Assembly (NCBI GenBank): GCA_963824415.1
Contig: CAWGPM010000015.1
Location: 1-64,000 of the forward strand
Length of the DNA stretch: 64,000 nucleotides
From: JABDQA01 sp963824415
GTDB taxonomy: Bacteria > Desulfobacterota > Desulfobulbia > Desulfobulbales > Desulfocapsaceae
Reading direction: 5' to 3'
How positions within the stretch are numbered: position 1 is the stretch's first letter; each line of letters begins with the position of its first letter. The notes beneath the pieces are model-generated. The model was not told the origin of the DNA and searched no databases. It saw nothing but the letters and a program-made list of their open reading frames with translations. Positions 53,241-62,381 of this stretch are shown here, in pieces. A program made the translations under genes and the position numbers.

Positions 53241-55037
53241 ATGGAACATATCAGAAATTTCAGTATCATAGCTCATATTGATCATGGCAAATCAACCCTT
53301 GCCGACCGCATGATACAATTGTGTTCGCTGGTGTCGGAACGCGAGTTCAAGGACCAGCTGCTCGATACCATGGATATTGAGCGTGAACGGGGCATCACCA
53401 TCAAGAGCCAGACGATCTGTTTGCCCTACCAGGCAAGAAACGGCAAATCTTACTGCCTGAATCTGGTTGATACCCCCGGCCATGTCGATTTCAGTTACGA
53501 GGTCTCGCGCGCCCTTGCCTCCTGCGAGGGTGCGCTGCTGATTATCGATGCCGCCCAAGGGGTCGAGGCCCAGACCCTGGCCAATCTCTATCTGGCCATG
53601 GAAAATGACCTGGATGTGATTCCGGTTATCAATAAGATCGATCTGCCCTCCGCCGAACCGGAAACCGTCAGTCTGCAGATCGAAGATGATCTCGGCCTGG
53701 ACAGCGACATGATCCAGCTCTGCTCGGCCAAGAACGGTACCGGTGTCGAAGACATCCTCGAAGCAATCATCACCTATCTGCCGCCGCCGACCGGAGATCC
53801 AAACGCTGCGCTGCAGGCGCTTATCTTCGATGCCAGCTATGATCCGTATCGCGGTACTATCATCTCCTGCCGGCTCATGAACGGGGTGATCAAACCGGGA
53901 GACCAGATCCGCTTCATGTCAACCGGGGCATCCTACCGGGTGGAAGAAGTCGGTCTGTTCAGGATAAAAAAAATCCCCCAGAAAGAGCTGCGGGCAGGCG
54001 AGGTAGGTTATGTTTTGGCCGGAATCAAGTCGGTTAGCGATGCCAAGCCCGGCGACACTATCACCCACAGCGCTGCTCCCTGTGCGAGCCCCCTGCCCGG
54101 CTTTCGGGAAATTCTGCCGGTGGTTTTTTCCTCGATCTATCCGATATCTTCGGACGAATATGAGGATCTTGCCGCTGCGCTTGAGAAACTCCAGCTCAAT
54201 GATGCAGCACTATCTTTCCAGAAAGACTCCTCAGCAGCACTGGGCTTCGGGTTCCGCTGCGGCTTTCTCGGTCTGCTGCACCTCGAAGTGGTGCAGGAAC
54301 GGCTCGAACGTGAATTCGATATCTCCCTTATTCTAACCGTACCCTCTGTCAGGTATCGATTCGTCCTAAGCGATAAATCAGAACTGATGGTGGACAACCC
54401 GGCCCATTTCCCCGATCCCGCCAAGATTGCCTCCGTCGAAGAGCCATACATCAAGGCTTCGATCCTGATTCCCGAGCGCTACATGGGTACCGTGATGAAC
54501 CTGTGTATGGAACGCCGGGGCGATAAGACTAATTATCATTATCCAACGCCCGGCAGAATCGAGTTGATCTGTGAACTGCCGTTAGCGGAGGTCATTTATG
54601 ATTTTTATGATCGGCTCAAATCCATCACCCAGGGCTACGGCAGTTTTGACTACGAGATACTCGATTACCGGACCAGCGACCTGGTCAAACTCGACATCCT
54701 GGTAAACGGCGAAGTGGTCGATGCCCTCTCTCAACTGGTGCATCGCTCAAACGCCCGGGCCCGGGGATTGAACGCCTGCGAGAGGCTCAAAGACGAGATC
54801 CCCCGGCAAATGTTCAAGATCGCCATTCAGGCCGCCACCGGTAACACAATCATCGCCAGAACCAATATTTCGGCACTGCGAAAGGATGTCACCGCAAAAT
54901 GCTACGGTGGTGATATCACGAGAAAAAGAAAATTGCTCGAAAAACAGAAAGCGGGAAAGAAACGGATGAAGACAGTCGGTAACGTGGATATTCCGCAGAA
55001 TGCCTTTCTTGCGGTGCTAAAGCGCGATGGTGATTAA
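53241..55037 (+). CDS. lepA: elongation factor 4 (LepA)
   Basis: This is a 598-residue ribosome-bound GTPase that back-translocates or assists ribosomes under stress. G1 is AHIDHGKSTLADR, then ERERGITIKSQ, G3 DTPGHVDF and G4 NKIDL. The LepA-specific C-terminal domain ends in KRKLLEKQKAGKKRMKTVG and DIPQNAFLAVL. Length is exactly as expected. It is divergent from rpoH. Confidence 0.95.
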   Translation: MEHIRNFSIIAHIDHGKSTLADRMIQLCSLVSEREFKDQLLDTMDIERERGITIKSQTICLPYQARNGKSYCLNLVDTPGHVDFSYEVSRALASCEGALLIIDAAQGVEAQTLANLYLAMENDLDVIPVINKIDLPSAEPETVSLQIEDDLGLDSDMIQLCSAKNGTGVEDILEAIITYLPPPTGDPNAALQALIFDASYDPYRGTIISCRLMNGVIKPGDQIRFMSTGASYRVEEVGLFRIKKIPQKELRAGEVGYVLAGIKSVSDAKPGDTITHSAAPCASPLPGFREILPVVFSSIYPISSDEYEDLAAALEKLQLNDAALSFQKDSSAALGFGFRCGFLGLLHLEVVQERLEREFDISLILTVPSVRYRFVLSDKSELMVDNPAHFPDPAKIASVEEPYIKASILIPERYMGTVMNLCMERRGDKTNYHYPTPGRIELICELPLAEVIYDFYDRLKSITQGYGSFDYEILDYRTSDLVKLDILVNGEVVDALSQLVHRSNARARGLNACERLKDEIPRQMFKIAIQAATGNTIIARTNISALRKDVTAKCYGGDITRKRKLLEKQKAGKKRMKTVGNVDIPQNAFLAVLKRDGD

Positions 55038-55072
55038 GCAGATCGCGCTGCTGTGCTTATTTAAACTGCAGG

Positions 55073-55321
55073 TCAGGCCGCAGATGCAGGCAGAGTAATG
55101 CCTTTGTGTGTCATAATCAGCTCCATTTCCTGTCTGCTGAGTATGGACTGCTCCTGCCTCGAGATGTAAACGAGACAGTCCCGACATATATTGAACGCCT
55201 TGATGTCAACTTCACTGAATATATCCCAGCAATTAAGATGGGGGTTTTCTTTGGCGGGACATTTTTTATTTTCAGCACAATTCATGATCACCCAGCAGGG
55301 AAGTTTGGAAAACGGTGACAT
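55073..55321 (-). CDS. small cysteine-rich 'two-CW'-type protein
   Basis: This 82-residue protein has seven cysteines; six form the series CW..MNC, KKC, NCW and CRDC. Paired CW motifs with this spacing occur in a small family I associate with sulfate-reducing and related anaerobic bacteria, of unknown function and possibly metal-binding. GAGGAG nine bases before the ATG at 55321 sets this start over a longer frame. It is convergent with lepA. Confidence 0.7.
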   Translation of the reverse strand: MSPFSKLPCWVIMNCAENKKCPAKENPHLNCWDIFSEVDIKAFNICRDCLVYISRQEQSILSRQEMELIMTHKGITLPASAA

Positions 55322-55500
55322 CGTAGCAAGCTCCTCTTGTATATTATTACCTGGACGAAAAATAATTCTAATGTATCCGCAGAAAGCTGGCAATAAAGAT
55401 TTACCAGAATTATCTGCCTGTATGTGACAAGGTGGTATAACTGCCAAAAAAATAATGAAAAAAATTTGATAGTGCGGGTTGTTCCGCGTCGAACAGTGCC

Positions 55501-56088
55501 CTATGCGGAAGTCAGGAAGGAGTAGAGTTGGTCGAGCAAACGCTCTTTTCCGAGTTTTGAAACTGCCGAAAAAATAACCCGCTCACCATCTGCCAACAGG
55601 TGACCGGCATCGAGCACCCTGGCCTGTTTTGCCCTGAGGTTGCCCGACAACTTGTCTGCCTTGGTATAGACCGCCAGACAGGGAATCTGTTTCTGCCTGA
55701 GCCAGAACAGCAGTTCCCGGTCCTGCTGTTTTGCTTCGTGCCGGATATCCATGATCACCACAACACAGCGGAGCTGTTTTCTGCTCTCGAGGTACGCTGA
55801 AATGAGCTTTCCCCAGTCGGCCTGCATCCGTTTGGAGACCTTGGCATAACCGTAGCCGGGGAGATCGACCAAATTGCAGACCCCTGGAACTTCGAAGAAA
55901 TTCAGCCCCTGGGTCTTGCCAGGTTTGGAGCTTACTTTCACGTAATTTTTCCGACCCAGCAGTACGTTGAGAAGACTCGATTTTCCCACATTCGATCTAC
56001 CGGCAAAGGCAATTTCGGGCAGATCGGAATCCGGCAACTGTTTCAGACTATGCACGCTCAATATGAATTCGGCACTGCTCAGGTCCAT
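55501..56088 (-). CDS. engB: ribosome-biogenesis GTPase EngB (YsxC/YihA)
   Basis: This 195-residue single-domain GTPase is needed for large-subunit assembly. G1 is AGRSNVGKSSLLN, G3 VDLPGYGYAKV and G4 TKADKLS. Length and order match the family. It is the third gene of a hisI-hisG-engB run on the minus strand, 46 bases after hisG. Confidence 0.93.
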   Translation of the reverse strand: MDLSSAEFILSVHSLKQLPDSDLPEIAFAGRSNVGKSSLLNVLLGRKNYVKVSSKPGKTQGLNFFEVPGVCNLVDLPGYGYAKVSKRMQADWGKLISAYLESRKQLRCVVVIMDIRHEAKQQDRELLFWLRQKQIPCLAVYTKADKLSGNLRAKQARVLDAGHLLADGERVIFSAVSKLGKERLLDQLYSFLTSA

Positions 56089-56134
56089 GGAAATCTGCCG
56101 TAAGGTATGGATTACGTTTAAAAGCAGTTGTGTG

Positions 56135-57007
56135 TCAGATGACCTTATTGAGGGGGTATTCGATAATTCCCTGGGCTCCTTTGGTGATCAAACGGGGAAT
56201 CAGGTCTCGAACCACATCCTCAGAAACCACCGTTTCCACAGAAAACCAGTCGGACTGGTAAAGATTGGCGATGGTCGGAGCATTGAGGCTGGGCAGTATT
56301 TCTACCACCTGGTCCAGGTCTTCGCTTTTTACGTTCATTTTCAAACCAACAATACGGTCGGCCCTGAGCGCTCCCTGCAGAAGCAGAGAAATATTTTCTA
56401 TCTTCTGCCGTTTCCATGGGTCGTTCCAGGCATCTTTGTTGGCAATCAGCTGGGTATTTGATTCCATCAGCTCATGGATAATCCGCAACCCGTGCGCCCG
56501 GATTGTGCTCTCCGTTTCAGTGACTTCGACCACGGCGTCGGCAAGGCCTGATACGACTTTAGCTTCGGTGGCTCCCCAGGAAAATTCGATCTTCACCTCG
56601 ATGCCCCGTTCTTCGAAAAAACGCCTGGTCACGTTGACCAGTTCGGTTGCAACCTTCTTTCCCTGAAGATCTTCGAGAGTCTTGATATCCGAGTCGCCGG
56701 CAACCGCAATCACCCAGCGGGTCGGCTTGTTGCTGACCTTGGAATAGATCAAATCGGCAACGATTATAGCATCGGATTCATTTTCAAGGATCCAGTCCTT
56801 GCCGGTAATACCTGCATCGAGCATACCGCTTTCGATATAGCGCGACATTTCCTGAGGACGGCAGATGGAACAATCGAGCTCAGGGTCATCGATTTTTGGA
56901 AAATAGTTGCGGGCCGCCGGTTTGATCAGCCATCCGCCTTTTTCAAACAGTTTGATGGTAGCATTTTCCAGACTTCCCTTGGGCAGCCCGAGTTTCAAAA
57001 TATTCAT
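56135..57007 (-). CDS. hisG: ATP phosphoribosyltransferase, long form
   Basis: HisG catalyses the first committed step of histidine synthesis, joining ATP and PRPP. The 290-residue length and the C-terminal ACT-like domain (about 215-290) mark the long, self-regulated form that needs no HisZ. GLPKGSLENATIKLFEK and GLADAVVEVTETESTIRAHGLR are diagnostic. It lies 17 bases after hisI and is probably feedback-inhibited by histidine, as known for the family. Confidence 0.94.
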   Translation of the reverse strand: MNILKLGLPKGSLENATIKLFEKGGWLIKPAARNYFPKIDDPELDCSICRPQEMSRYIESGMLDAGITGKDWILENESDAIIVADLIYSKVSNKPTRWVIAVAGDSDIKTLEDLQGKKVATELVNVTRRFFEERGIEVKIEFSWGATEAKVVSGLADAVVEVTETESTIRAHGLRIIHELMESNTQLIANKDAWNDPWKRQKIENISLLLQGALRADRIVGLKMNVKSEDLDQVVEILPSLNAPTIANLYQSDWFSVETVVSEDVVRDLIPRLITKGAQGIIEYPLNKVI

Positions 57008-57024
57008 GGATGACTCCCGTTAAA

Positions 57025-57408
57025 TCATGATTTGCGGTAGACCTTATCCGGGTCAAAAACGCGCTCTTCGACAATCTCGAGATCGTTACCAGAGACCTTC
57101 CTGTAGAAACAGGACCGAAAACCTTTGTGACAGGCAGCCCCGCCCATCTGCTCAACTGAAAATATGATGCAATCCGCATCACAGTCCACGTAAATATCGA
57201 TGATCAGCTGGACATTGCCGGAACTCTCCCCTTTGAGCCAGATTTGCCCTCGAGATCTGCTCCAGTAGTGTGCTTTTCCGGTTTCAAGACTTTTTTTCCA
57301 GGCCTCTTCGTTTACATAGGCCAGCATCAGCACGGAGCCGCTGCTATGGTCCTGGGCGATTGCTGGAATCAATCCATCGGCGGATTTTGAGAAATTTATT
57401 TCGATCAT
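57025..57408 (-). CDS. hisI: phosphoribosyl-AMP cyclohydrolase
   Basis: This 127-residue enzyme opens the purine ring of PR-AMP in histidine synthesis. It shows metal-binding DCDADC, then CHKGFRSCFYR, and WSRSRGQIWLKGESSGN. It is the stand-alone HisI form, without the HisE domain. It heads the hisI-hisG-engB run. Confidence 0.94.
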   Translation of the reverse strand: MIEINFSKSADGLIPAIAQDHSSGSVLMLAYVNEEAWKKSLETGKAHYWSRSRGQIWLKGESSGNVQLIIDIYVDCDADCIIFSVEQMGGAACHKGFRSCFYRKVSGNDLEIVEERVFDPDKVYRKS

Positions 57409-57655
57409 GGGCTTTATTGTTGTAGTCTTGTTGACGGCTGCCCCCGGTCAGTCGCTTTTCCCAATAGCATGGGGGGACTGCCCCGGCTGCCCGACCATCA
57501 GTAATCAAGGGTCCCTACATTAGGAAGCGGGCACGTTTTTGTCAAGAACTGTGGTCCTAGCCTGTCGTTTGACACTGCTGCAGCGAGTCACTATTATGCA
57601 GATCGACATAACAAGAGCATCATTAGTTAACCATTAAGAAATCGAAGGACAACCA

Positions 57656-58102
57656 ATGTGCACCATTGCAGAGCGAGACATAATTGCTATAGCATTCACC
57701 GGAAAATTGGACAACGGTGAAATATTCATCGAGGTGCCCCCCAAAAAACCCATGACTCTGAAGCTTGGAGAAAGTGAACTGCCACCGACCGTGGAACTAG
57801 GCGTGATTGGCTTGAAAAAGGGGGAGAAAAAGAAGATCCGTGTGTCACCCGATGAAGGATATGGTCCCCGTATGAAAGATCTGTTGCACGAGGTGGACAA
57901 AGAGCATTTCGCCAATCGCCTTGAGCCGAAGCCAGGCATGGTTTTATCCCAGAAGGTCGAGCGGGACGGCATTGAGCAGCAGGTTCCTGTAACCGTCATC
58001 GAAGTGAGGGATGACAAAGTGGTTTTGGATTACAACCACCCGCTGGCAGGCCACCATCTGACCTACGATCTGGAGATCATCGATATTATCAAGCCTGACT
58101 GA
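57656..58102 (+). CDS. FKBP-type peptidyl-prolyl isomerase, SlyD-like
   Basis: This 148-residue FKBP has an inserted flap domain. The segments FTGKLDNGEIF, GLKKGEKKKIRVSPDEGYG and the C-terminal LDYNHPLAGHHLTYDLEI are the SlyD/FkpB signature. There is no signal peptide and no His-rich metal tail, so it is a cytoplasmic folding helper. AAGGA precedes the ATG. It is monocistronic and convergent with the pentapeptide gene. Confidence 0.9.
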   Translation: MCTIAERDIIAIAFTGKLDNGEIFIEVPPKKPMTLKLGESELPPTVELGVIGLKKGEKKKIRVSPDEGYGPRMKDLLHEVDKEHFANRLEPKPGMVLSQKVERDGIEQQVPVTVIEVRDDKVVLDYNHPLAGHHLTYDLEIIDIIKPD

Positions 58103-58123
58103 AACGCTTCGTGCTCAACGCTT

Positions 58124-59536
58124 CTACTGAACAGGAACAAGGGACGGCTGATACCCGACTGTACCGTCGAAGTTCGCGTCATCGAGTTGGGCACCTTCGA
58201 GCCTGGCTCCGCTCAGATCGGCGCCGCTCAGGTCGGCCTTATAAAGATCGGCAGCACGCAGATCGACATTGCGCAAATCGGCACCTCTGAAGGATACATT
58301 TTTTAGATTGGCTCCTCCGAAATCGACTCCCTCGAGCTGCGCTCCGCTCAGGTCCGCCCCTTCCAGGTCAGCATCGTCCAGATTTTCGCCCTGGAGATTT
58401 ACCCCCGCCAGAACACAGCCATAACAGCGATTTGTATCTAATAATTTTTCCACCAGCAGGGCAGTTGGATTTACAGAAATTGCCTGATCTGCCATTGCTT
58501 CCACTTGCTCCTGCTGATTGTCAACCTCCGCAGATGCTGTGTTCGAAGCTGTCTCTGCAGCGGCAGCGGTAGATGCAGCGCTCGGATCGGTGACAGCCAT
58601 CGATTCTTTGTCGGATTCTGACGATGGCGTTTGTTCGCTGACAGGCTCTGGAGTATCAGATGCTTGAGTTGCAGCAGGCTCCGGCCGAGCAGAAACCTTT
58701 TCAGCAGCTGCCTGGGTTGGTGCTGCAACCGTTGGGGTATCGACAGCCACAGGTTCAGTTGCGGCTGGTTCTGACACTGCTGAAGTATCGGCGAAAGGGG
58801 CCGGCTCCTGGGTCATATCCGTTTGAGCCGGCTCCGGTTCCTGTGCTTCGATCTCATCTGCCGATATCGGCTCTTCTGCTTGCTCCTCTGAAGATTTCGG
58901 CATATCAGGCAAGGCCTCTTCGACCTTTTGGGTTGCGCCGTCAATGGAAATGGTTTTTACCGGAGCAACCGTTTTCACCGGCAGGGGTTTCTGGCCTGAC
59001 TGAAGGGTACCGGCTCCCGCCGACCTCTGCTCGTCACCGGTGAAGGCAACTTTCTTCTGATCCATGACTTCTTTGGGCTTGGTCTCATCAGGAATATATA
59101 CTTTTTCAACGATGTCCTCGTCGATATCAGGATCCTGCAGGGCCTTGTCCAGTACCGCACCATCCATGACCGCACCGGTCAAATAAGCGCCGTCCAGCAT
59201 TGCGCCGCGCAGGTCAGCCCCCATGAGATTCGCATTGGCCAGATCCGTGCCCCCGAGCCGTGCCCCCCGCAGACTTGCACCGGCAAGATTACTGCCCGAG
59301 AGGTCGGCGAGGAACAAAGAGGCACCGCTCAGGTTGGCATCAGACAGATCCGAACCGGAAAGATTGAGCCGATTCAGATCAGCGCCACTTAAATCACAAC
59401 CAGCGCACGCATTGGTGCTAATCAGCGTATCGATGTTCTGCTTCACCGCCGGGCTCGATTCGTTTGGGAACGCCTCCAGAGTTGCCAGCACAATGACTAA
59501 GACTATAATCAAGCCGGGAATTGTTTTATGTATCAT
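58124..59536 (-). CDS. exported pentapeptide-repeat protein with two repeat blocks
   Basis: This 470-residue protein has a signal sequence and two beta-helix blocks of A(D/N)LxX pentapeptides (about 48-140 and 380-462). An acidic, Ala/Pro/Glu/Ser-rich disordered linker of about 230 residues joins them. Each block is preceded by a C-x-x-C motif (CAGC, CYGC), as if one unit had been duplicated. The function is unknown; such repeats form rigid right-handed solenoids. The Cys pairs could form disulfides or bind metal in the periplasm. Confidence 0.82.
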   Translation of the reverse strand: MIHKTIPGLIIVLVIVLATLEAFPNESSPAVKQNIDTLISTNACAGCDLSGADLNRLNLSGSDLSDANLSGASLFLADLSGSNLAGASLRGARLGGTDLANANLMGADLRGAMLDGAYLTGAVMDGAVLDKALQDPDIDEDIVEKVYIPDETKPKEVMDQKKVAFTGDEQRSAGAGTLQSGQKPLPVKTVAPVKTISIDGATQKVEEALPDMPKSSEEQAEEPISADEIEAQEPEPAQTDMTQEPAPFADTSAVSEPAATEPVAVDTPTVAAPTQAAAEKVSARPEPAATQASDTPEPVSEQTPSSESDKESMAVTDPSAASTAAAAETASNTASAEVDNQQEQVEAMADQAISVNPTALLVEKLLDTNRCYGCVLAGVNLQGENLDDADLEGADLSGAQLEGVDFGGANLKNVSFRGADLRNVDLRAADLYKADLSGADLSGARLEGAQLDDANFDGTVGYQPSLVPVQ

Positions 59537-59646
59537 TCGATTTTCTCCAAATGCTCAATGTTTTCAATTTCTTTGGTAAATTATGTCCTCAGGCTGTGTA
59601 CTCACCGTTTATAACAGATCCGGGCCCATGTTGAAACAAACATTGC

Positions 59647-60165
59647 TCAGCGGGCTGACTTCCAACGCCAGGGTGCAACAACTGGCTCTTCATTCCACAA
59701 GCCGAGGCGCGCCTGCCGGGCCTGCCGTTCATATTCAAGCCAGTCATCGCAGATCGGCGCTCGACAGTAAAATCGATGCACCCAACTGTTCCCGGATCTA
59801 ACCATCTCCTCGTTGATCAGGATGTTTCCCGCTCTGACCAGGGCTACGGTTCTTCCGTACTTGTCCTGGTCAACTACAGATAACGCAATTTTCTTGCTGC
59901 CAGTCAGCCGCTCCAGTGTTCGGGTGGCCCGTTCAGCACCCGGCTGATCATATTCCGGTGCATCGATCCCCCACAACCGGATTTCCAGCATTTTCCCCCG
60001 GTGTCTGGTCATCAGCGAATCGCCGTCGATAACACGCTCAACCACGACATCCTTGAGATTCTTTGTCGGGCGTGGATACTCTGCAGCTCTATCCTGGGCA
60101 AAAGTACAGCAGGGCCCCACCGACGTAACAATAACCAGAAAAATAAATATTATATTGTTGTTAAT
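59647..60165 (-). CDS. exported thermonuclease-family (SNase) nuclease, apparent AUU start
   Basis: This 172-residue secreted nuclease carries a staphylococcal nuclease-like domain (RLWGIDAPE, DKYGRTVALV, RSGNSWVHRFY), and hydrolysis of nucleic acid is expected. The only standard start, GTG at 60120, would remove the signal peptide. The frame upstream reads NNNIIFIFLVIVTSVG, a good signal sequence. It begins at an ATT (60163-60165) eight bases after GGGAG (60174-60178), so an AUU start is the best explanation. It follows the pentapeptide gene's start by about 110 bases on the same strand. Confidence 0.72.
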   Translation of the reverse strand: MNNNIIFIFLVIVTSVGPCCTFAQDRAAEYPRPTKNLKDVVVERVIDGDSLMTRHRGKMLEIRLWGIDAPEYDQPGAERATRTLERLTGSKKIALSVVDQDKYGRTVALVRAGNILINEEMVRSGNSWVHRFYCRAPICDDWLEYERQARQARLGLWNEEPVVAPWRWKSAR

Positions 60166-60857
60166 GAGCGTTGCTCCCTGCCCGCTTCTGACGGGACAAA
60201 CCGCAATTTTATTATCTGACGGGCTGGTGCTTCAAGCCGCCTATAAGACAACCTTGCAAAATGGGGATTTTGGTTCGCAACAAAGATTTCCGTGAAAATT
60301 TCAGGGCAAGCAAATAACGGTGATATCGATAGGATGAAATCTTCACACGCGATACAATGTTAGAGCAAAAAGACAATATTTCAAGGCAGCCTATAGGATA
60401 GCCGGCATATCCATGAGATCAATTGTTTTGTCCAGCAAAGCAAGCGCTGACCATTATACTGCTGTCCCAGGTTCTGTCGTGATGCTTATCGGATCCCCCG
60501 CACACTTGATTGCGTATCTACAGAAGAGATATTTAAATGTGTCATTATTTTGTTTTTCTTAGATCAGGTCAAATGTTTTTCTCCCTGCTAAACGCTTTTT
60601 ATAGTTTTTTTTATTCGCGATTGCGATAATTTACTTGTTTACAATAAAAACATTATGATATAGTTTGTCCCATGGTTGGCAATGTCTATATTTTGACATA
60701 AACAACTTTTCCCGGCAATTAACGAAAGCAGTCTTGGTTAGAGAATTGGCAGGCTCTTAGAGCTACCTTATGTTTTGGAAAAACGCTCTGGCTCAATCTC
60801 ACCGAACCCACAATTTTCTGAAGCGCCCATTATTTTCTGCACAAGATTTAGAAAGCA
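60166..60857. other. long non-coding region
   Basis: Nearly 700 AT-rich bases lie between the divergent nuclease and sigma-54 activator genes. A weak promoter pair (TTGTTT 60635, TATAGT 60659) is the only signal. I found no tRNA, terminator or convincing small gene; an undetected small RNA or regulatory region is possible. Confidence 0.5.
60635..60664 (+). promoter_or_regulatory. weak candidate promoter of the sigma-54 activator gene
   Basis: TTGTTT at 60635-60640 and TATAGT at 60659-60664 with an 18-base spacer lie about 195 bases before the ATG. No -24/-12 sigma-54 element was seen. Confidence 0.3.
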
Positions 60858-62345
60858 ATGAGTTTATCTTTTACTATACTACACGCGCTATCTGACAAAC
60901 AGGAAGCAGCCTCCCTGGTCGAGCCGATCCAGGCTAAATTTCCTGAAGCAGAGCAACATATTTTCACCAGCGGAGATCTTCTCTCCGAATTGCGCTCCCG
61001 GCCCTACCGACTGCTTTTTCTCGACAACCGTTTTGAGTCCGCCTACCCGATAACAGAAACCTTCAGGATGATCAGCGCTGATTTCCCTGAATTAATTATC
61101 ATCCTTATCATCGAACCCGGCACCCCCGACCAGGCTCAAATTGGTTTGCAGCACGGGACGCTTTTCTATCTGGCCCGCCCGGTTGATCCCGGAGAAATCA
61201 CCTTCTGTGTAAATCACTGCCGGGCCCTCTTTACTCACCGGCAGCATTCCGCCAAACGCAAAAAAATGAACTCGACCCTCGCAATTTCAGGGTTTATTGG
61301 AAAATCCAATACCATGAACGAATTGTTCAAGATGATTCGGCGAGTGGCGGAGGACGATTTCTCAACGGTGCTGATCAGAGGCGAGTCGGGTACCGGAAAA
61401 GAGCTGGTGGCTAAGGCAATTCATCAGAAGAGCAGCCGCCGAAAGCATCGATTCGTGCCGGTCAATTGTGCGGCAATCCCGGATGAACTGCTCGAAAGTG
61501 AACTCTTCGGCCATTTAAAAGGAAGTTTTACCGGGGCCGGTCAGAACAAAACAGGACGCATCCAATACGCCGACAACGGCACCCTCTTTCTCGACGAAAT
61601 CGGGGACATGAAACCGAATCTGCAGGCCAAACTGCTGCGCGTCCTGCAAGAACGCGAATTTGAACCGGTGGGTTCACTTAAACCGACGCCGGTCAATACC
61701 AGAATTGTTGCCGCCACCCACTGCAACCTGGAGAGCCTGGTCAAAGAAGGACTTTTCAGGGAAGATCTCTATTACCGCTTAAGCGTCGTGCCCATCGAAG
61801 TCCCTCCCCTGCGCAGCAGAAGCGATGATATTCCGCTGCTGCTCGAAGAATTTGTCGATCGTTACACGACCAAAAGAGGCAGAGACAAAATCGTTTTTTC
61901 AAACGAAACCATTGAAGTACTGGCGGGCTACGAATGGCGTGGAAATGTGAGAGAACTGGAAAATCTCGTTCAGCACATGTCGATTCTTTACAGCGGTAAA
62001 CGCGTTCATCCCCATCATCTGCCTCCCAAATTCACCGCGCATATCAAGTCAACTCAAACCATTGCCCCGGCGCTAGAGCCATCGCCAAGCTGCTCGATTC
62101 ACGATATCAGTGCAGAGCGTGCAGCGCTGTTTGCTTCCGCAGCGCCGCCAAAACCATCTGTTTGTTTCGACGATGGCCCGATCAGCTTTAATGAATTAAT
62201 CAATGAATTTGAAACTGAGCTTATTATCGAGGCGATGAAGTTCACTGCCGGCAACAAAAAGGAGGCCAGCCGCATGCTGGGCCTGAAGCGCACCACACTG
62301 CTGGAGAAAATCAAAAAAAAGCAAATAGACCAAATGTGGGAGTAG
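60858..62345 (+). CDS. sigma-54-dependent activator with degenerate receiver domain (FlrA/FleQ-like layout)
   Basis: This 495-residue enhancer-binding protein starts with a receiver-like domain (1-125). It keeps Asp56 but lacks the usual acidic pair and has Arg in place of the conserved Lys (ARPVDP), so phosphorylation is doubtful. The AAA+ domain (about 143-375) has Walker A GESGTGKEL, the sigma-54 loop GSFTGA (normally GAFTGA) and Walker B LFLDEIGD. A Fis-type helix-turn-helix ends the protein (NKKEASRMLGLKRTTLLEKI). Target genes are not evident. The CheC-like gene converges on it, so a motility or surface role is possible but inferred. Confidence 0.88.
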   Translation: MSLSFTILHALSDKQEAASLVEPIQAKFPEAEQHIFTSGDLLSELRSRPYRLLFLDNRFESAYPITETFRMISADFPELIIILIIEPGTPDQAQIGLQHGTLFYLARPVDPGEITFCVNHCRALFTHRQHSAKRKKMNSTLAISGFIGKSNTMNELFKMIRRVAEDDFSTVLIRGESGTGKELVAKAIHQKSSRRKHRFVPVNCAAIPDELLESELFGHLKGSFTGAGQNKTGRIQYADNGTLFLDEIGDMKPNLQAKLLRVLQEREFEPVGSLKPTPVNTRIVAATHCNLESLVKEGLFREDLYYRLSVVPIEVPPLRSRSDDIPLLLEEFVDRYTTKRGRDKIVFSNETIEVLAGYEWRGNVRELENLVQHMSILYSGKRVHPHHLPPKFTAHIKSTQTIAPALEPSPSCSIHDISAERAALFASAAPPKPSVCFDDGPISFNELINEFETELIIEAMKFTAGNKKEASRMLGLKRTTLLEKIKKKQIDQMWE

Positions 62346-62381
62346 CACTGTAGCTCATCTCTGCTTCAAACTCCCCGACTT

